This document shows, one piece after another, positions 1 through 6,278 of a DNA stretch of 18,584 nt. Within the stretch, counting starts at the first letter, position 1. Each line of letters opens with the position of its first letter. Source of the DNA: an uncultured Eubacteriales bacterium (GTDB taxonomy: Bacteria; Bacillota; Clostridia; Christensenellales; Borkfalkiaceae); contig CATYEP010000021.1 of the NCBI GenBank assembly GCA_958405585.1, positions 1 through 18,584 on the forward strand, read 5' to 3'. The notes beneath the pieces are model-generated. The model did no database searches. It saw only the letters and a list, made by a program, of their open reading frames with translations, and was not told the origin of the DNA. The position numbers and the translations under genes are program-made.

Positions 1-1748
1 AGGATAAACCCAAAGAATACGCGCCGTTCAAAGCGCTTCTCGGCGAAAAGAACGGAAAAAAATACCTTCCGTCCAATGCGGAAGAAAACGAAAAAGTCCG
101 TGCGGAACTTGCTGAGAATCCGTATATCGTCAGCGAGATCAAGAAAAGCGTGACGAAATCGCATGCTCCCGCACCGTTCACGACGTCCACGCTCCAGCAG
201 GACGCATCCAATAAATTCGGAATGACCTCGCCCGACGTCATGCTGGTAGCGCAGCATCTGTACGAAGGCATCGACACGGAAGCGGAAGGACATATCGCGC
301 TCGTAACCTACATTCGTACCGACTCCGTGCGCGTATCGGCGGAAGCGCAGGCAAAGGCGCGCGATTTCATTGCGGCAAAATTCGGGAAAGAATATGTTCC
401 CGAAAAGCCGAATTTCTATGCTTCGAAAAAGGGAGCGCAGGACGCGCACGAGTGTATCCGTCCCATCGATTTAAACCGTACGCCCGAAAGCATGAAAGGC
501 ACGCTGGATAAAAAACATTACAACGTGTATAAGCTGATCTACGACCGTTTTATGGCGTCACAGATGAGCGAAGCGCTGTACAACAGTATGCAGATCAAGA
601 TCAAAAACGGTGTTTACGGTTTTAAAGCGAGCGGCAAAACCATGCAGTTTGCCGGTTTTACGGCGGCATACCAGGAAGTCAAAAAGGACGACGAGGAGAA
701 CGAAAACGCAAAGCTCCTCCCCAACCTCAAAGAAGGGGAAGAGCTGGATCTCATCCGCCTGCTGAGCGAACAGAAATTCACGAAACCGCCTCTGCGATAT
801 ACGGATGCGTCGCTGGTCAAGGCGATGGAAGATAAGGGGATCGGCCGTCCTTCGACGTATGCGAGCATCATTTCCGTACTGAACAAGCGCAAATATGTCA
901 CGAAAGACGGAAAATATATGGTTCCGACGGACGTTGCGTTTGAGATCACCGATCTTCTGATGAAATATTTTACGGATATCATGGATGTCGGTTTTACGGC
1001 GAAGATGGAAGACAAGCTGGACGGCATCGAAGACGGCGGTGTGGACTGGCACAAGATCATTGCGGATTTTTATCCGCCGTTTGCGGAAAAGTTGGTATTT
1101 GCCGCCAACGACGGCGACGAAATGACGGATATCCTTTGTGAAAAGTGCGGACATCCGATGATCCGCAAGAGCGGGCGGTACGGGAAATATCTGGCATGTT
1201 CCAATTATCCCGAATGTTCGAACATCAAGAGCGAAGGCATGGAAATTTCGGCGACCAAATGTCCCAAATGCGGTGCGAATATGGTGGTCAAGAGCGGCAA
1301 GTTCGGAAAGTTCCTTGCTTGTCCGAATTACCCCGAATGCAACGCGACCTTGCCTTTTGACAGCGAGATCTCCAAAGAAAAATGCCCCAAATGCGGCACG
1401 CTCATGTATTACAGAACGGGCAGAAACGGGAAATATTTAAGCTGTCCGAAATGTTCGGCGAGCCAGCCCATCACAGAACTGGCGGGGAAATGCCCCGTGT
1501 GCGGTGCACCTACGCGCCGCATGAAGAGCAAGGCGGGCAAGATCTTTTACAGCTGTTCGAATTATCCCCAGTGCAAATTTATGAGCTGGGAAATGCCTAC
1601 GGGCGAGAAATGCCCCAAGTGCGGCAAGTACCTTTTCAAAAAAGGGAAACAGATCCGCTGTTCTTCCTGCGATTTTGTAAAGGACGTTCCCGAAGAACAA
1701 AAACCCGCTCCCGATGCGGGCGCGCAGGATCCTGCGGTCGGAGAATAA
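1..1748 (+). CDS. topA: DNA topoisomerase I, 3' part (5' end outside window)
   Basis: Type IA topoisomerase, which relaxes negatively supercoiled DNA through a 5'-phosphotyrosine intermediate. The reading frame is open from the window edge (first whole codon at position 3), so the TOPRIM domain and start lie upstream. The active-site motif YIRTDS is present; its tyrosine codon is at 309–311. The motif GIGRPSTYASII near 840 is also typical of the family. From about 1135 to the stop there are five Zn-ribbon units opening CEKC, CPKC, CPKC, CPVC and CPKC. The third lacks the usual NYPEC element but keeps its second cysteine pair. The tail after the last ribbon is short and acidic/proline-rich. 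The stop TAA (1746–1748) lies inside the first unit of a 45-bp repeat. In many Firmicutes topA is followed by trmFO, as here, although a lipoprotein gene on the other strand intervenes. Identification is secure. Confidence 0.97.
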   Translation, partial: DKPKEYAPFKALLGEKNGKKYLPSNAEENEKVRAELAENPYIVSEIKKSVTKSHAPAPFTTSTLQQDASNKFGMTSPDVMLVAQHLYEGIDTEAEGHIALVTYIRTDSVRVSAEAQAKARDFIAAKFGKEYVPEKPNFYASKKGAQDAHECIRPIDLNRTPESMKGTLDKKHYNVYKLIYDRFMASQMSEALYNSMQIKIKNGVYGFKASGKTMQFAGFTAAYQEVKKDDEENENAKLLPNLKEGEELDLIRLLSEQKFTKPPLRYTDASLVKAMEDKGIGRPSTYASIISVLNKRKYVTKDGKYMVPTDVAFEITDLLMKYFTDIMDVGFTAKMEDKLDGIEDGGVDWHKIIADFYPPFAEKLVFAANDGDEMTDILCEKCGHPMIRKSGRYGKYLACSNYPECSNIKSEGMEISATKCPKCGANMVVKSGKFGKFLACPNYPECNATLPFDSEISKEKCPKCGTLMYYRTGRNGKYLSCPKCSASQPITELAGKCPVCGAPTRRMKSKAGKIFYSCSNYPQCKFMSWEMPTGEKCPKCGKYLFKKGKQIRCSSCDFVKDVPEEQKPAPDAGAQDPAVGE

Positions 1749-1885
1749 AATGCCCCCCTGGCGGGGTCGATAAAATCTGCTGATGCAGAATAAAATGCCC
1801 CCCTGGCGGGGTCGAGAAAGTCTGCTGGTGTAGAATAAAATGCCCCCCTGACGGGGTCGAGAAATCCTGCTGATGCAGAATAAAA
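1742..1885. repeat. 45-bp tandem repeat array (3 units plus partial fourth)
   Basis: Three units start at 1742, 1787 and 1832, exactly 45 bp apart, and a fourth begins at 1877 before merging into the terminator. Each opens AGAATAAAATGCCCCCCTG. Each carries two small stems: CCCC/GGGG around a short loop, and TCTGC/GCAGA across the unit boundary. Differences fall mostly in loops or keep pairing (GCAGA becomes GTAGA, giving a G·U pair; loop TGAT becomes TGGT). The array starts within the last codons of topA, so the topA stop is part of unit 1. It resembles REP-type intergenic elements; its function is unknown. Confidence 0.9.
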
Positions 1886-1923
1886 ATGCGGAGCGGCCTA
1901 ACATACGGCCGCTCCGCATTTTT
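1882..1923. terminator. Bidirectional intrinsic terminator between topA and lipoprotein gene
   Basis: Perfect 17-bp inverted repeat (1882–1898 with 1907–1923) around an 8-nt loop. The GC-rich core GCGGAGCGGCC is flanked by A5 on one side and T5 on the other, so it can terminate both topA (+) and the convergent lipoprotein gene (-). Confidence 0.92.
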
Positions 1924-1932
1924 ATCAAAAAT

Positions 1933-2424
1933 TTACAAAGCGTAGTGATAGACAATGGTAAAATTGTCGGTAAGAGGCAGATCGGTACAAAATTCGCCTC
2001 CTGAAAAATAAAATTCGGCCTCTGTATCGGTAAGATAACGGTTTTCTTCTTTTGTAAAAGGGAGGCTTGTCGTCTGGTTTTCCGTCTTAAAAATGAGTTC
2101 CGTGTCCGAAAGTGATACGGAAATAATTTCGGGTTTTAAATATACCGTTTCTATGCCCTCTTGCGAAAGCCGGTTAAAGCTGTATTCGTCTAAATTTTCT
2201 TTCAGAAAATCTTCAAACTCCGAAATACTTTCAATCGGTTTATTGTCGGGTAAGAATACTGCGGCAGGCATAAAGGAAGACAGTTCTTCCAGTGTGAGGC
2301 CTTCGCCTTTGCGGAAAGAAATTTTTTTATACGTATATTCGGCATTAAGTCGCGGCTCTGCAGGCGCACAGGCAGCAAAACAAATACATAAAATACTCAG
2401 CATAAATACAATAAATTTTTTCAT
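1933..2424 (-). CDS. Small predicted lipoprotein of unknown function (163 aa)
   Basis: The start at 2424 is chosen because AAGGAGGGGG lies just upstream with correct spacing; the longer frame to 2556 would run through the promoter. The N-terminus MKKFIVFMLSILCICFAAC is a type II signal peptide: two lysines, a hydrophobic core, and a lipobox with Cys19 as the lipidation site. The mature part (about 145 aa) is acidic and looks beta-rich, with no catalytic motif that I recognise. It is expected on the outer face of the cytoplasmic membrane. It sits alone on the minus strand between topA and trmFO, has its own promoter (2453–2481) and ends at a terminator shared with topA. No family assigned. Confidence 0.85.
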   Translation of the reverse strand: MKKFIVFMLSILCICFAACAPAEPRLNAEYTYKKISFRKGEGLTLEELSSFMPAAVFLPDNKPIESISEFEDFLKENLDEYSFNRLSQEGIETVYLKPEIISVSLSDTELIFKTENQTTSLPFTKEENRYLTDTEAEFYFSGGEFCTDLPLTDNFTIVYHYAL

Positions 2425-2452
2425 CGATCCCCCTCCTTTTTCTGTCAGGTAA

Positions 2453-2481
2453 ATGATAACATAGGGGCGGTTCTCTGTCAA
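2453..2481 (-). promoter_or_regulatory. Sigma-A promoter of the lipoprotein gene
   Basis: Read on the minus strand: TTGACA at 2481–2476, a 17-bp spacer, then TATCAT at 2458–2453. Transcription would start about 20 bp before the start codon at 2424, just upstream of the ribosome binding site. It faces away from the trmFO promoter, and the two -35 boxes lie in a 12-bp inverted repeat. Confidence 0.75.
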
Positions 2482-2517
2482 GAGTTTGGAAATTTTTGAA
2501 TTTTCGAATAAAAACTC

Positions 2518-2546
2518 TTGACATATGGACATAATCGATTTATAAT
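2518..2546 (+). promoter_or_regulatory. Consensus sigma-A promoter of trmFO–hslV–hslU
   Basis: TTGACA (2518–2523), 17-bp spacer, TATAAT (2541–2546): a full match to the vegetative consensus. The predicted start near 2553 falls inside the CIRCE element, the arrangement expected when HrcA blocks transcription initiation. Confidence 0.93.
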
Positions 2547-2549
2547 GAT

Positions 2550-2576
2550 TTAGCACTCTAAATGCAAGAGTGCTAA
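2550..2576 (+). promoter_or_regulatory. CIRCE operator (HrcA binding site), perfect match
   Basis: TTAGCACTC, nine bases, GAGTGCTAA: identical to the CIRCE consensus on both arms. CIRCE is the operator of the heat-shock repressor HrcA and normally controls groESL and dnaK operons. Here it sits between the promoter and trmFO, so trmFO–hslV–hslU is probably HrcA-repressed and induced by protein-folding stress. No groES, groEL, dnaK or hrcA gene is in the window. Confidence 0.95.
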
Positions 2577-2603
2577 ACGCAAAAAGAGCGGAAAGGAGAA
2601 CGG

Positions 2604-3917
2604 ATGGCGGAGCTTGTAAAGGTGATCGGAGCGGGGCTTGCGGGATGTGAAGCGGCGTACTATCTGGCGGAGCATGGCTTTTCTGTGCGGCTGTATGAGA
2701 GCAAGCCGAAGAAGTACACGCCGGCGCATACGCAGGCAGGGTATGCGGAGCTTGTGTGTAGCAATTCTCTGAAAAGCAACGATGTTTACGGCAATGCGTG
2801 CGGTCTTTTAAAAGAAGAAATGCGGGTTTTCGGTTCTTTGACCATGCAGGCGGCTGAGGAGACGAAGGTGCCGGCAGGCGGAGCGCTGGCGGTCGATCGG
2901 GAAGCGTTTTCGAAGTACGTGACGGAGAAGATCGAGAGTCATCCGAGGATCGAAGTAGTACATGAAGAAGTAACGGAGATTCCGCAAGGGTACGCGATCG
3001 TGGCGACGGGGCCGCTGACGCTGGACGCTTTGGCGGAAGACATTCGCGGAAAAATGGGCGGAAACCTGTATTTTTACGATGCGGCGGCGCCGATCGTGGC
3101 GGCGGCGAGCGTAGATTATACGAAGACGTTCACGGCGGACAGGTACGGAAAAGGGGACGGCGATTATATCAACTGTCCGATGACGAAGGAAGAATACGAA
3201 GCGTTCGTGGATGCGCTGGGAAGTGCGGAGCGTGCGCTCGTGCATGATTTTGACAAGCGCGACGTATTTGAAGGGTGCATGCCGGTGGAGATCATGGCGG
3301 CGCGCGGGAAAGATACGTTGCGGTTCGGGATGCTGAAACCCGTGGGGCTGTACGATGCGGACGGGAAGCGTCCGTATGCAGTACTGCAGCTGCGCAAGGA
3401 AAATTGCGCGGGGACTGCGTACAATCTGGTGGGATTTCAGACAAATCTGAAATTTCCTGAGCAGAAGCGGGTGTTTTCGATGATCCCTGCGCTGAGGAAT
3501 GCAGAGTTTTTACGCTACGGGGTCATGCATCGGAACACGTTTTTGAATTCTCCGCGGGTTTTGAATGCAGATCTTTCGTGGAAGAAAGACGGGACTGTGT
3601 TTTTTGCGGGGCAGATGACGGGTGTGGAAGGATATGTCGAGAGTGCGGCGAGCGGGATCTGGGCGGCGCTGGGCTGTGCGCTGAAAATGCGCGGGAAAGA
3701 GCCTGTGGAATGGGACGCCTCGACCGTATCGGGGGCGCTGATGCGGCATGTTTCGGCGGAAACGACGGATTTTCAGCCGATGAACGCCAATTACGGGATA
3801 TTGGAGCCTTTGCCCGAAAAAATTCGGGACAAGGCGCTGAAAAAGAAACTTTTTGCGGAACGCGCACTGGAAAAGATGCGTGAAATTCATGAAAATACAG
3901 AGAGCGCACTGCGCTGA
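2604..3917 (+). CDS. trmFO: Folate-dependent tRNA (uracil-54-C5)-methyltransferase TrmFO
   Basis: Flavoprotein that forms ribothymidine at position 54 of tRNA, using 5,10-methylenetetrahydrofolate as carbon donor and FADH2 as reductant. The dinucleotide-binding motif GAGLAGCEAAYYLAEHG is at residues 9–25. The family signature ELVCSNSLKSN contains Cys52, and FEGCMPVE contains Cys225. These match the two functional cysteines known in Bacillus TrmFO (53 and 226). Length 437 aa is typical. ATG at 2604 follows GGAAAGGAG. It is the first gene after the CIRCE promoter and is followed 29 bp later by hslV, so the three genes look like one operon. The same neighbours occur in B. subtilis (gid–codV–codW–codX–codY), but the xerC/codV gene that separates them there is absent here. 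Confidence 0.97.
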   Translation: MAELVKVIGAGLAGCEAAYYLAEHGFSVRLYESKPKKYTPAHTQAGYAELVCSNSLKSNDVYGNACGLLKEEMRVFGSLTMQAAEETKVPAGGALAVDREAFSKYVTEKIESHPRIEVVHEEVTEIPQGYAIVATGPLTLDALAEDIRGKMGGNLYFYDAAAPIVAAASVDYTKTFTADRYGKGDGDYINCPMTKEEYEAFVDALGSAERALVHDFDKRDVFEGCMPVEIMAARGKDTLRFGMLKPVGLYDADGKRPYAVLQLRKENCAGTAYNLVGFQTNLKFPEQKRVFSMIPALRNAEFLRYGVMHRNTFLNSPRVLNADLSWKKDGTVFFAGQMTGVEGYVESAASGIWAALGCALKMRGKEPVEWDASTVSGALMRHVSAETTDFQPMNANYGILEPLPEKIRDKALKKKLFAERALEKMREIHENTESALR

Positions 3918-3946
3918 AAGGGCGGGGCGCAAAAACGGAGGGAATT

Positions 3947-4483
3947 ATGCCTGAATTCAGAGGTACAACGATATGTGCCGTCAAACGTGACGGCAAGACG
4001 GCGATCGCAGGGGACGGACAGGTCACGATGGGCGAATCGGTCGTGTTCAAGAACAATGCAGTGAAAGTACGCCGTATTTACGGCGGTAAAGTGGTTTTGG
4101 GATTTGCGGGATCGGTATCCGACGCGTTTTCGCTTTCCGAGCGGTTTGAGGGGATGCTCAACAAATTTTCGGGCAACCTGATGCGTTCGGCGGTGGAGCT
4201 GGCGGAACTTTGGCGCAACGACAAGATGGTCCGCAAGCTGGAAGCGATGATGATCGTGGCGGACAAAGACCTGCTTTTGATCATCAGCGGTAACGGCGAA
4301 GTGATCGAGCCGGACGGCGGCGTATGCGCGATCGGCAGCGGCGGAAATTACGCATTGGCGGCGGCGCGCGCCCTGGCGCAGGAAACCAAATATTCTGCAG
4401 ATAAGATCGCGTATAAGGCATTGAAGATCGCCAGCGAGATCTGCGTATTCACGAACGACCATATTACGGTCGAAGTGGTGTAA
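3947..4483 (+). CDS. hslV: ATP-dependent protease subunit HslV (ClpQ)
   Basis: Proteolytic core of the HslVU two-component protease, an N-terminal nucleophile hydrolase of the proteasome beta family that forms dodecamers capped by HslU. Residues 7–14 (TTICAVKR) align with the mature N-terminus of E. coli HslV, so Thr7 should be the nucleophile after removal of MPEFRG. Asp23 in GDGQVT and Lys40 in KVRR correspond to catalytic Asp17 and Lys33. GSGGNYALAA is also conserved. Length 178 aa is normal. The start is fixed by CGGAGGG just upstream of ATG 3947. Met-Pro at the N-terminus means methionine removal alone would leave Pro, so a six-residue propeptide must be cut to expose threonine. B. subtilis CodW also has an N-terminal extension. 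hslU follows after 25 bp. Confidence 0.96.
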   Translation: MPEFRGTTICAVKRDGKTAIAGDGQVTMGESVVFKNNAVKVRRIYGGKVVLGFAGSVSDAFSLSERFEGMLNKFSGNLMRSAVELAELWRNDKMVRKLEAMMIVADKDLLLIISGNGEVIEPDGGVCAIGSGGNYALAAARALAQETKYSADKIAYKALKIASEICVFTNDHITVEVV

Positions 4484-4508
4484 CGGGTAAGGCCGGAGGA
4501 GAAAGCAT

Positions 4509-5819
4509 ATGAATCATCTTTCACCCAAACAGATCGTAAACGAACTGGATAAATATATTATAGGGCAGGACAAAGCAAAGCGGGCGGTGGCGATCGCGCT
4601 GCGTAACCGTTATCGCCGCAGCCGTCTTTCGGAAGCGGACAGAGAGGAGATCACGCCCAAGAACATCATCATGAAAGGGCCGACGGGCGTCGGTAAGACG
4701 GAGATCGCGCGCAGGCTTGCAAAGCTTGTCAAGGCGCCGTTTATCAAGGTGGAGGCGACGAAGTATACCGAAGTGGGGTATGTCGGGCGCGACGTGGAGA
4801 GCATGATCCGCGACCTTGTGGAATGTTCCATACGCCTTGTGCGCGAAGAGAAGATGAAAGAAGTGGCGGTGCGTGCGGAAGGCACGGCGGAAAAGAAGAT
4901 CGTCGCCATTTTATCGGAGATGAAAAAGGGCGAGCGCGGCGAGATGGCGAAGGAAGTTTTTGACGCAAAACTTCTGGACGAACTGCGCGAAGGAAAATAC
5001 AACGATACCCCGATCGAACTGGAAGTGGTAGACGCACCGAAACCGATGGAGATCGTTCCCGGCGGTGCGGAGATCAATATCGGTTCGATTTTCGGCGATA
5101 TGCTGCCCAAGAAAAAGAAACGCCGCAAGATGACTGTGAAACAGGCGATGCAGCAGATCATCAATGAGGAATCGGAAAAGCTCATCGACAACGACGCGGT
5201 AAATACCGAAGCGCTTTCGCGGGCGGAAGAGCAGGGCATTATCTTTATCGATGAGATCGATAAGATCGCAGGCAAGGCAAACCAGGGCGGAGCGGACGTC
5301 TCGCGCGAAGGCGTGCAGAGGGATATCCTGCCGATCGTAGAGGGCTGCACGGTCATGACGAAATACGGAGCGGTCAAGACGGACTTTATTCTGTTTATTG
5401 CGGCGGGAGCCTTCCACATTTCGAAAGTGGAAGACCTGATCCCCGAATTGCAGGGGCGTTTCCCGATCAATGTGGAGCTGGAAAGCCTGAGCAAGGAAGA
5501 TTTCGTAAAGATCCTGACGCAGCCGCAGAACGCGATCACGACGCAGTACGGGAAACTTCTGGGCGTGGACAACATCGACCTGAAATTCACGGACGACGCG
5601 ATCGAAGAGATCGCGGAGATCTCTGCGGACATGAACGCGACGAGCGAAGATATCGGCGCGCGCCGTCTGCATACGGTGATGGAATATCTTCTGGAGGATA
5701 TCTCTTTCAATGCGGGCGGGGATTACCCGACGGTCACGGTAACGATCGACAAAAAATATGTCGACGAGCACCTGGAAAAGATCATCAAAAACCGCGATCT
5801 GAAAAAATACGTGCTGTAA
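4509..5819 (+). CDS. hslU: ATP-dependent protease ATPase subunit HslU (ClpY)
   Basis: AAA+ unfoldase hexamer that recognises and threads substrates into HslV. Walker A GPTGVGKT is at residues 57–64, pore loop GYVG at 90–93 and Walker B IFIDE at about 245–249. The sensor/arginine region AAGAFHISKVEDLIPELQGR and the sensor-2 helix SEDIGARRLHTVMEYLLE are intact. Between Walker A and B lies the inserted I-domain, with the basic stretch PKKKKRRK. The C-terminus (KKYVL) resembles the hydrophobic tail that inserts into HslV. Length 436 aa is slightly below the usual 440–470. ATG 4509 follows GGAGGAGAAAGC. It is the last gene of the operon; no codY follows, unlike in Bacillus. Confidence 0.97.
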   Translation: MNHLSPKQIVNELDKYIIGQDKAKRAVAIALRNRYRRSRLSEADREEITPKNIIMKGPTGVGKTEIARRLAKLVKAPFIKVEATKYTEVGYVGRDVESMIRDLVECSIRLVREEKMKEVAVRAEGTAEKKIVAILSEMKKGERGEMAKEVFDAKLLDELREGKYNDTPIELEVVDAPKPMEIVPGGAEINIGSIFGDMLPKKKKRRKMTVKQAMQQIINEESEKLIDNDAVNTEALSRAEEQGIIFIDEIDKIAGKANQGGADVSREGVQRDILPIVEGCTVMTKYGAVKTDFILFIAAGAFHISKVEDLIPELQGRFPINVELESLSKEDFVKILTQPQNAITTQYGKLLGVDNIDLKFTDDAIEEIAEISADMNATSEDIGARRLHTVMEYLLEDISFNAGGDYPTVTVTIDKKYVDEHLEKIIKNRDLKKYVL

Positions 5820-5943
5820 TGCTTTGCGCCTGAAAAAATTCGGATCTTTAAAATCAGAAGAAAGCAGCATAAAAGCGTCGGTCTTCTGTGGCGGATTAAA
5901 AGGCGCGTGTCAGTTTTTTACTATTTAGAATATAGGCAAGGGT

Positions 5944-5976
5944 GCGCTTATCCGAAAAGAAATTTCGGATAAGCGC
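5944..5976. repeat. 14-bp perfect inverted repeat downstream of hslU
   Basis: GCGCTTATCCGAAA (5944–5957) pairs fully with 5963–5976 around a 5-nt loop. It is followed by A6 rather than a T run on the plus strand and has no T run on the minus strand, so it is not a canonical intrinsic terminator. It may still end or protect the 3' end of the trmFO–hslVU transcript. Confidence 0.7.
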
Positions 5977-6014
5977 AAAAAATTTAAAAAGTGTTCATGA
6001 AAATTTCTTTTAAG

Positions 6015-6043
6015 TTGACAAAAGAATTTTTCTGAATTAAAAT
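6015..6043 (+). promoter_or_regulatory. Sigma-A promoter of the hisS transcript
   Basis: TTGACA (6015–6020), 17-bp spacer, TAAAAT (6038–6043). Start predicted near 6050, giving a leader of about 230 nt before hisS. Confidence 0.75.
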
Positions 6044-6052
6044 AATTTACGG

Positions 6053-6077
6053 AAAAGGCGCAGGTTTTCGCCTTTTT
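6053..6077 (+). other. 5'-terminal hairpin with U run, hisS leader
   Basis: AAAAGGCG (6053–6060) pairs with CGCCTTTT (6069–6076), loop of 8, then a further T. It begins within a few bases of the predicted transcript start. It may be a 5'-stabilising stem or a very early terminator. Confidence 0.5.
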
Positions 6078-6170
6078 ACATTGCGCCGCACGGGCGGCAG
6101 AAAGAAAGAAGAATAAGGCGTGTTCGGACACAGGCGGAAAATTATTGTCAGCAAACCGAAAATGCGCCGA

Positions 6171-6217
6171 ACAAAGAGAAAACTTTGTACAAGGTAAATG
6201 CTTTGGCTTTGTTTTTT
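6171..6217 (+). promoter_or_regulatory. Possible attenuator hairpins in the hisS leader
   Basis: Segment A (ACAAAG, 6171–6176) can pair with segment B (CTTTGT, 6183–6188). It can equally pair with segment D (CTTTGT, 6207–6212), which is directly followed by a T run to 6217. Segment C (ACAAGG, 6189–6194) can also pair with D. Such mutually exclusive pairings before a U run look like an attenuator, but the stems are short (6 bp) and weak. A further 8-bp stem, AAATTCCG/CGGAATTT (6233–6240 with 6250–6257), stands just before the hisS ribosome binding site. Confidence 0.35.
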
Positions 6218-6278
6218 CTTAAAAATCACGGCAAATTCCGTTTATTCGGCGGAATTTATGTGAGGAAAGGAGTTTTTT

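Larger units (their letters stand above)
5820..6278. other. 459-bp intergenic region between hslU and hisS
   Basis: No convincing gene. It contains an AT-flanked inverted repeat (5944–5976), a strong promoter (6015–6043), and about 230 nt of probable hisS leader with several hairpins (listed separately). The first 120 bp after hslU show no canonical terminator; the only weak pairing is CAGAAG/CTTCTG at 5855–5860 and 5883–5888. I looked for T-box hallmarks (a TGGNACC-type box) and did not find them. Confidence 0.7.

Noticed and set aside
1742..1876. CRISPR array at the topA repeats
   Set aside because: Units are directly adjacent with no unique spacers and no cas genes nearby.
1437..1955. 172-aa minus-strand frame with 15-residue repeats
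   Set aside because: Repeat peptides are only the translation of the 45-bp DNA repeats; the rest is antisense to topA zinc ribbons.
4610..5710. Long open frame of 366 aa antisense to hslU
   Set aside because: Ser/Arg-rich low-information protein, exact shadow of a well-recognised gene in the opposite frame; no ribosome binding site or family motif.
6162..6197. Possible 11-aa leader peptide (MRRTKRKLCTR) in the hisS leader
   Set aside because: No histidine codons and no convincing ribosome binding site, so it does not fit classical leader-peptide attenuation.
6050..6278. T-box riboswitch upstream of hisS
   Set aside because: No TGGNACC-type T-box sequence or typical stem I motifs visible; kept only as an unexplained leader.
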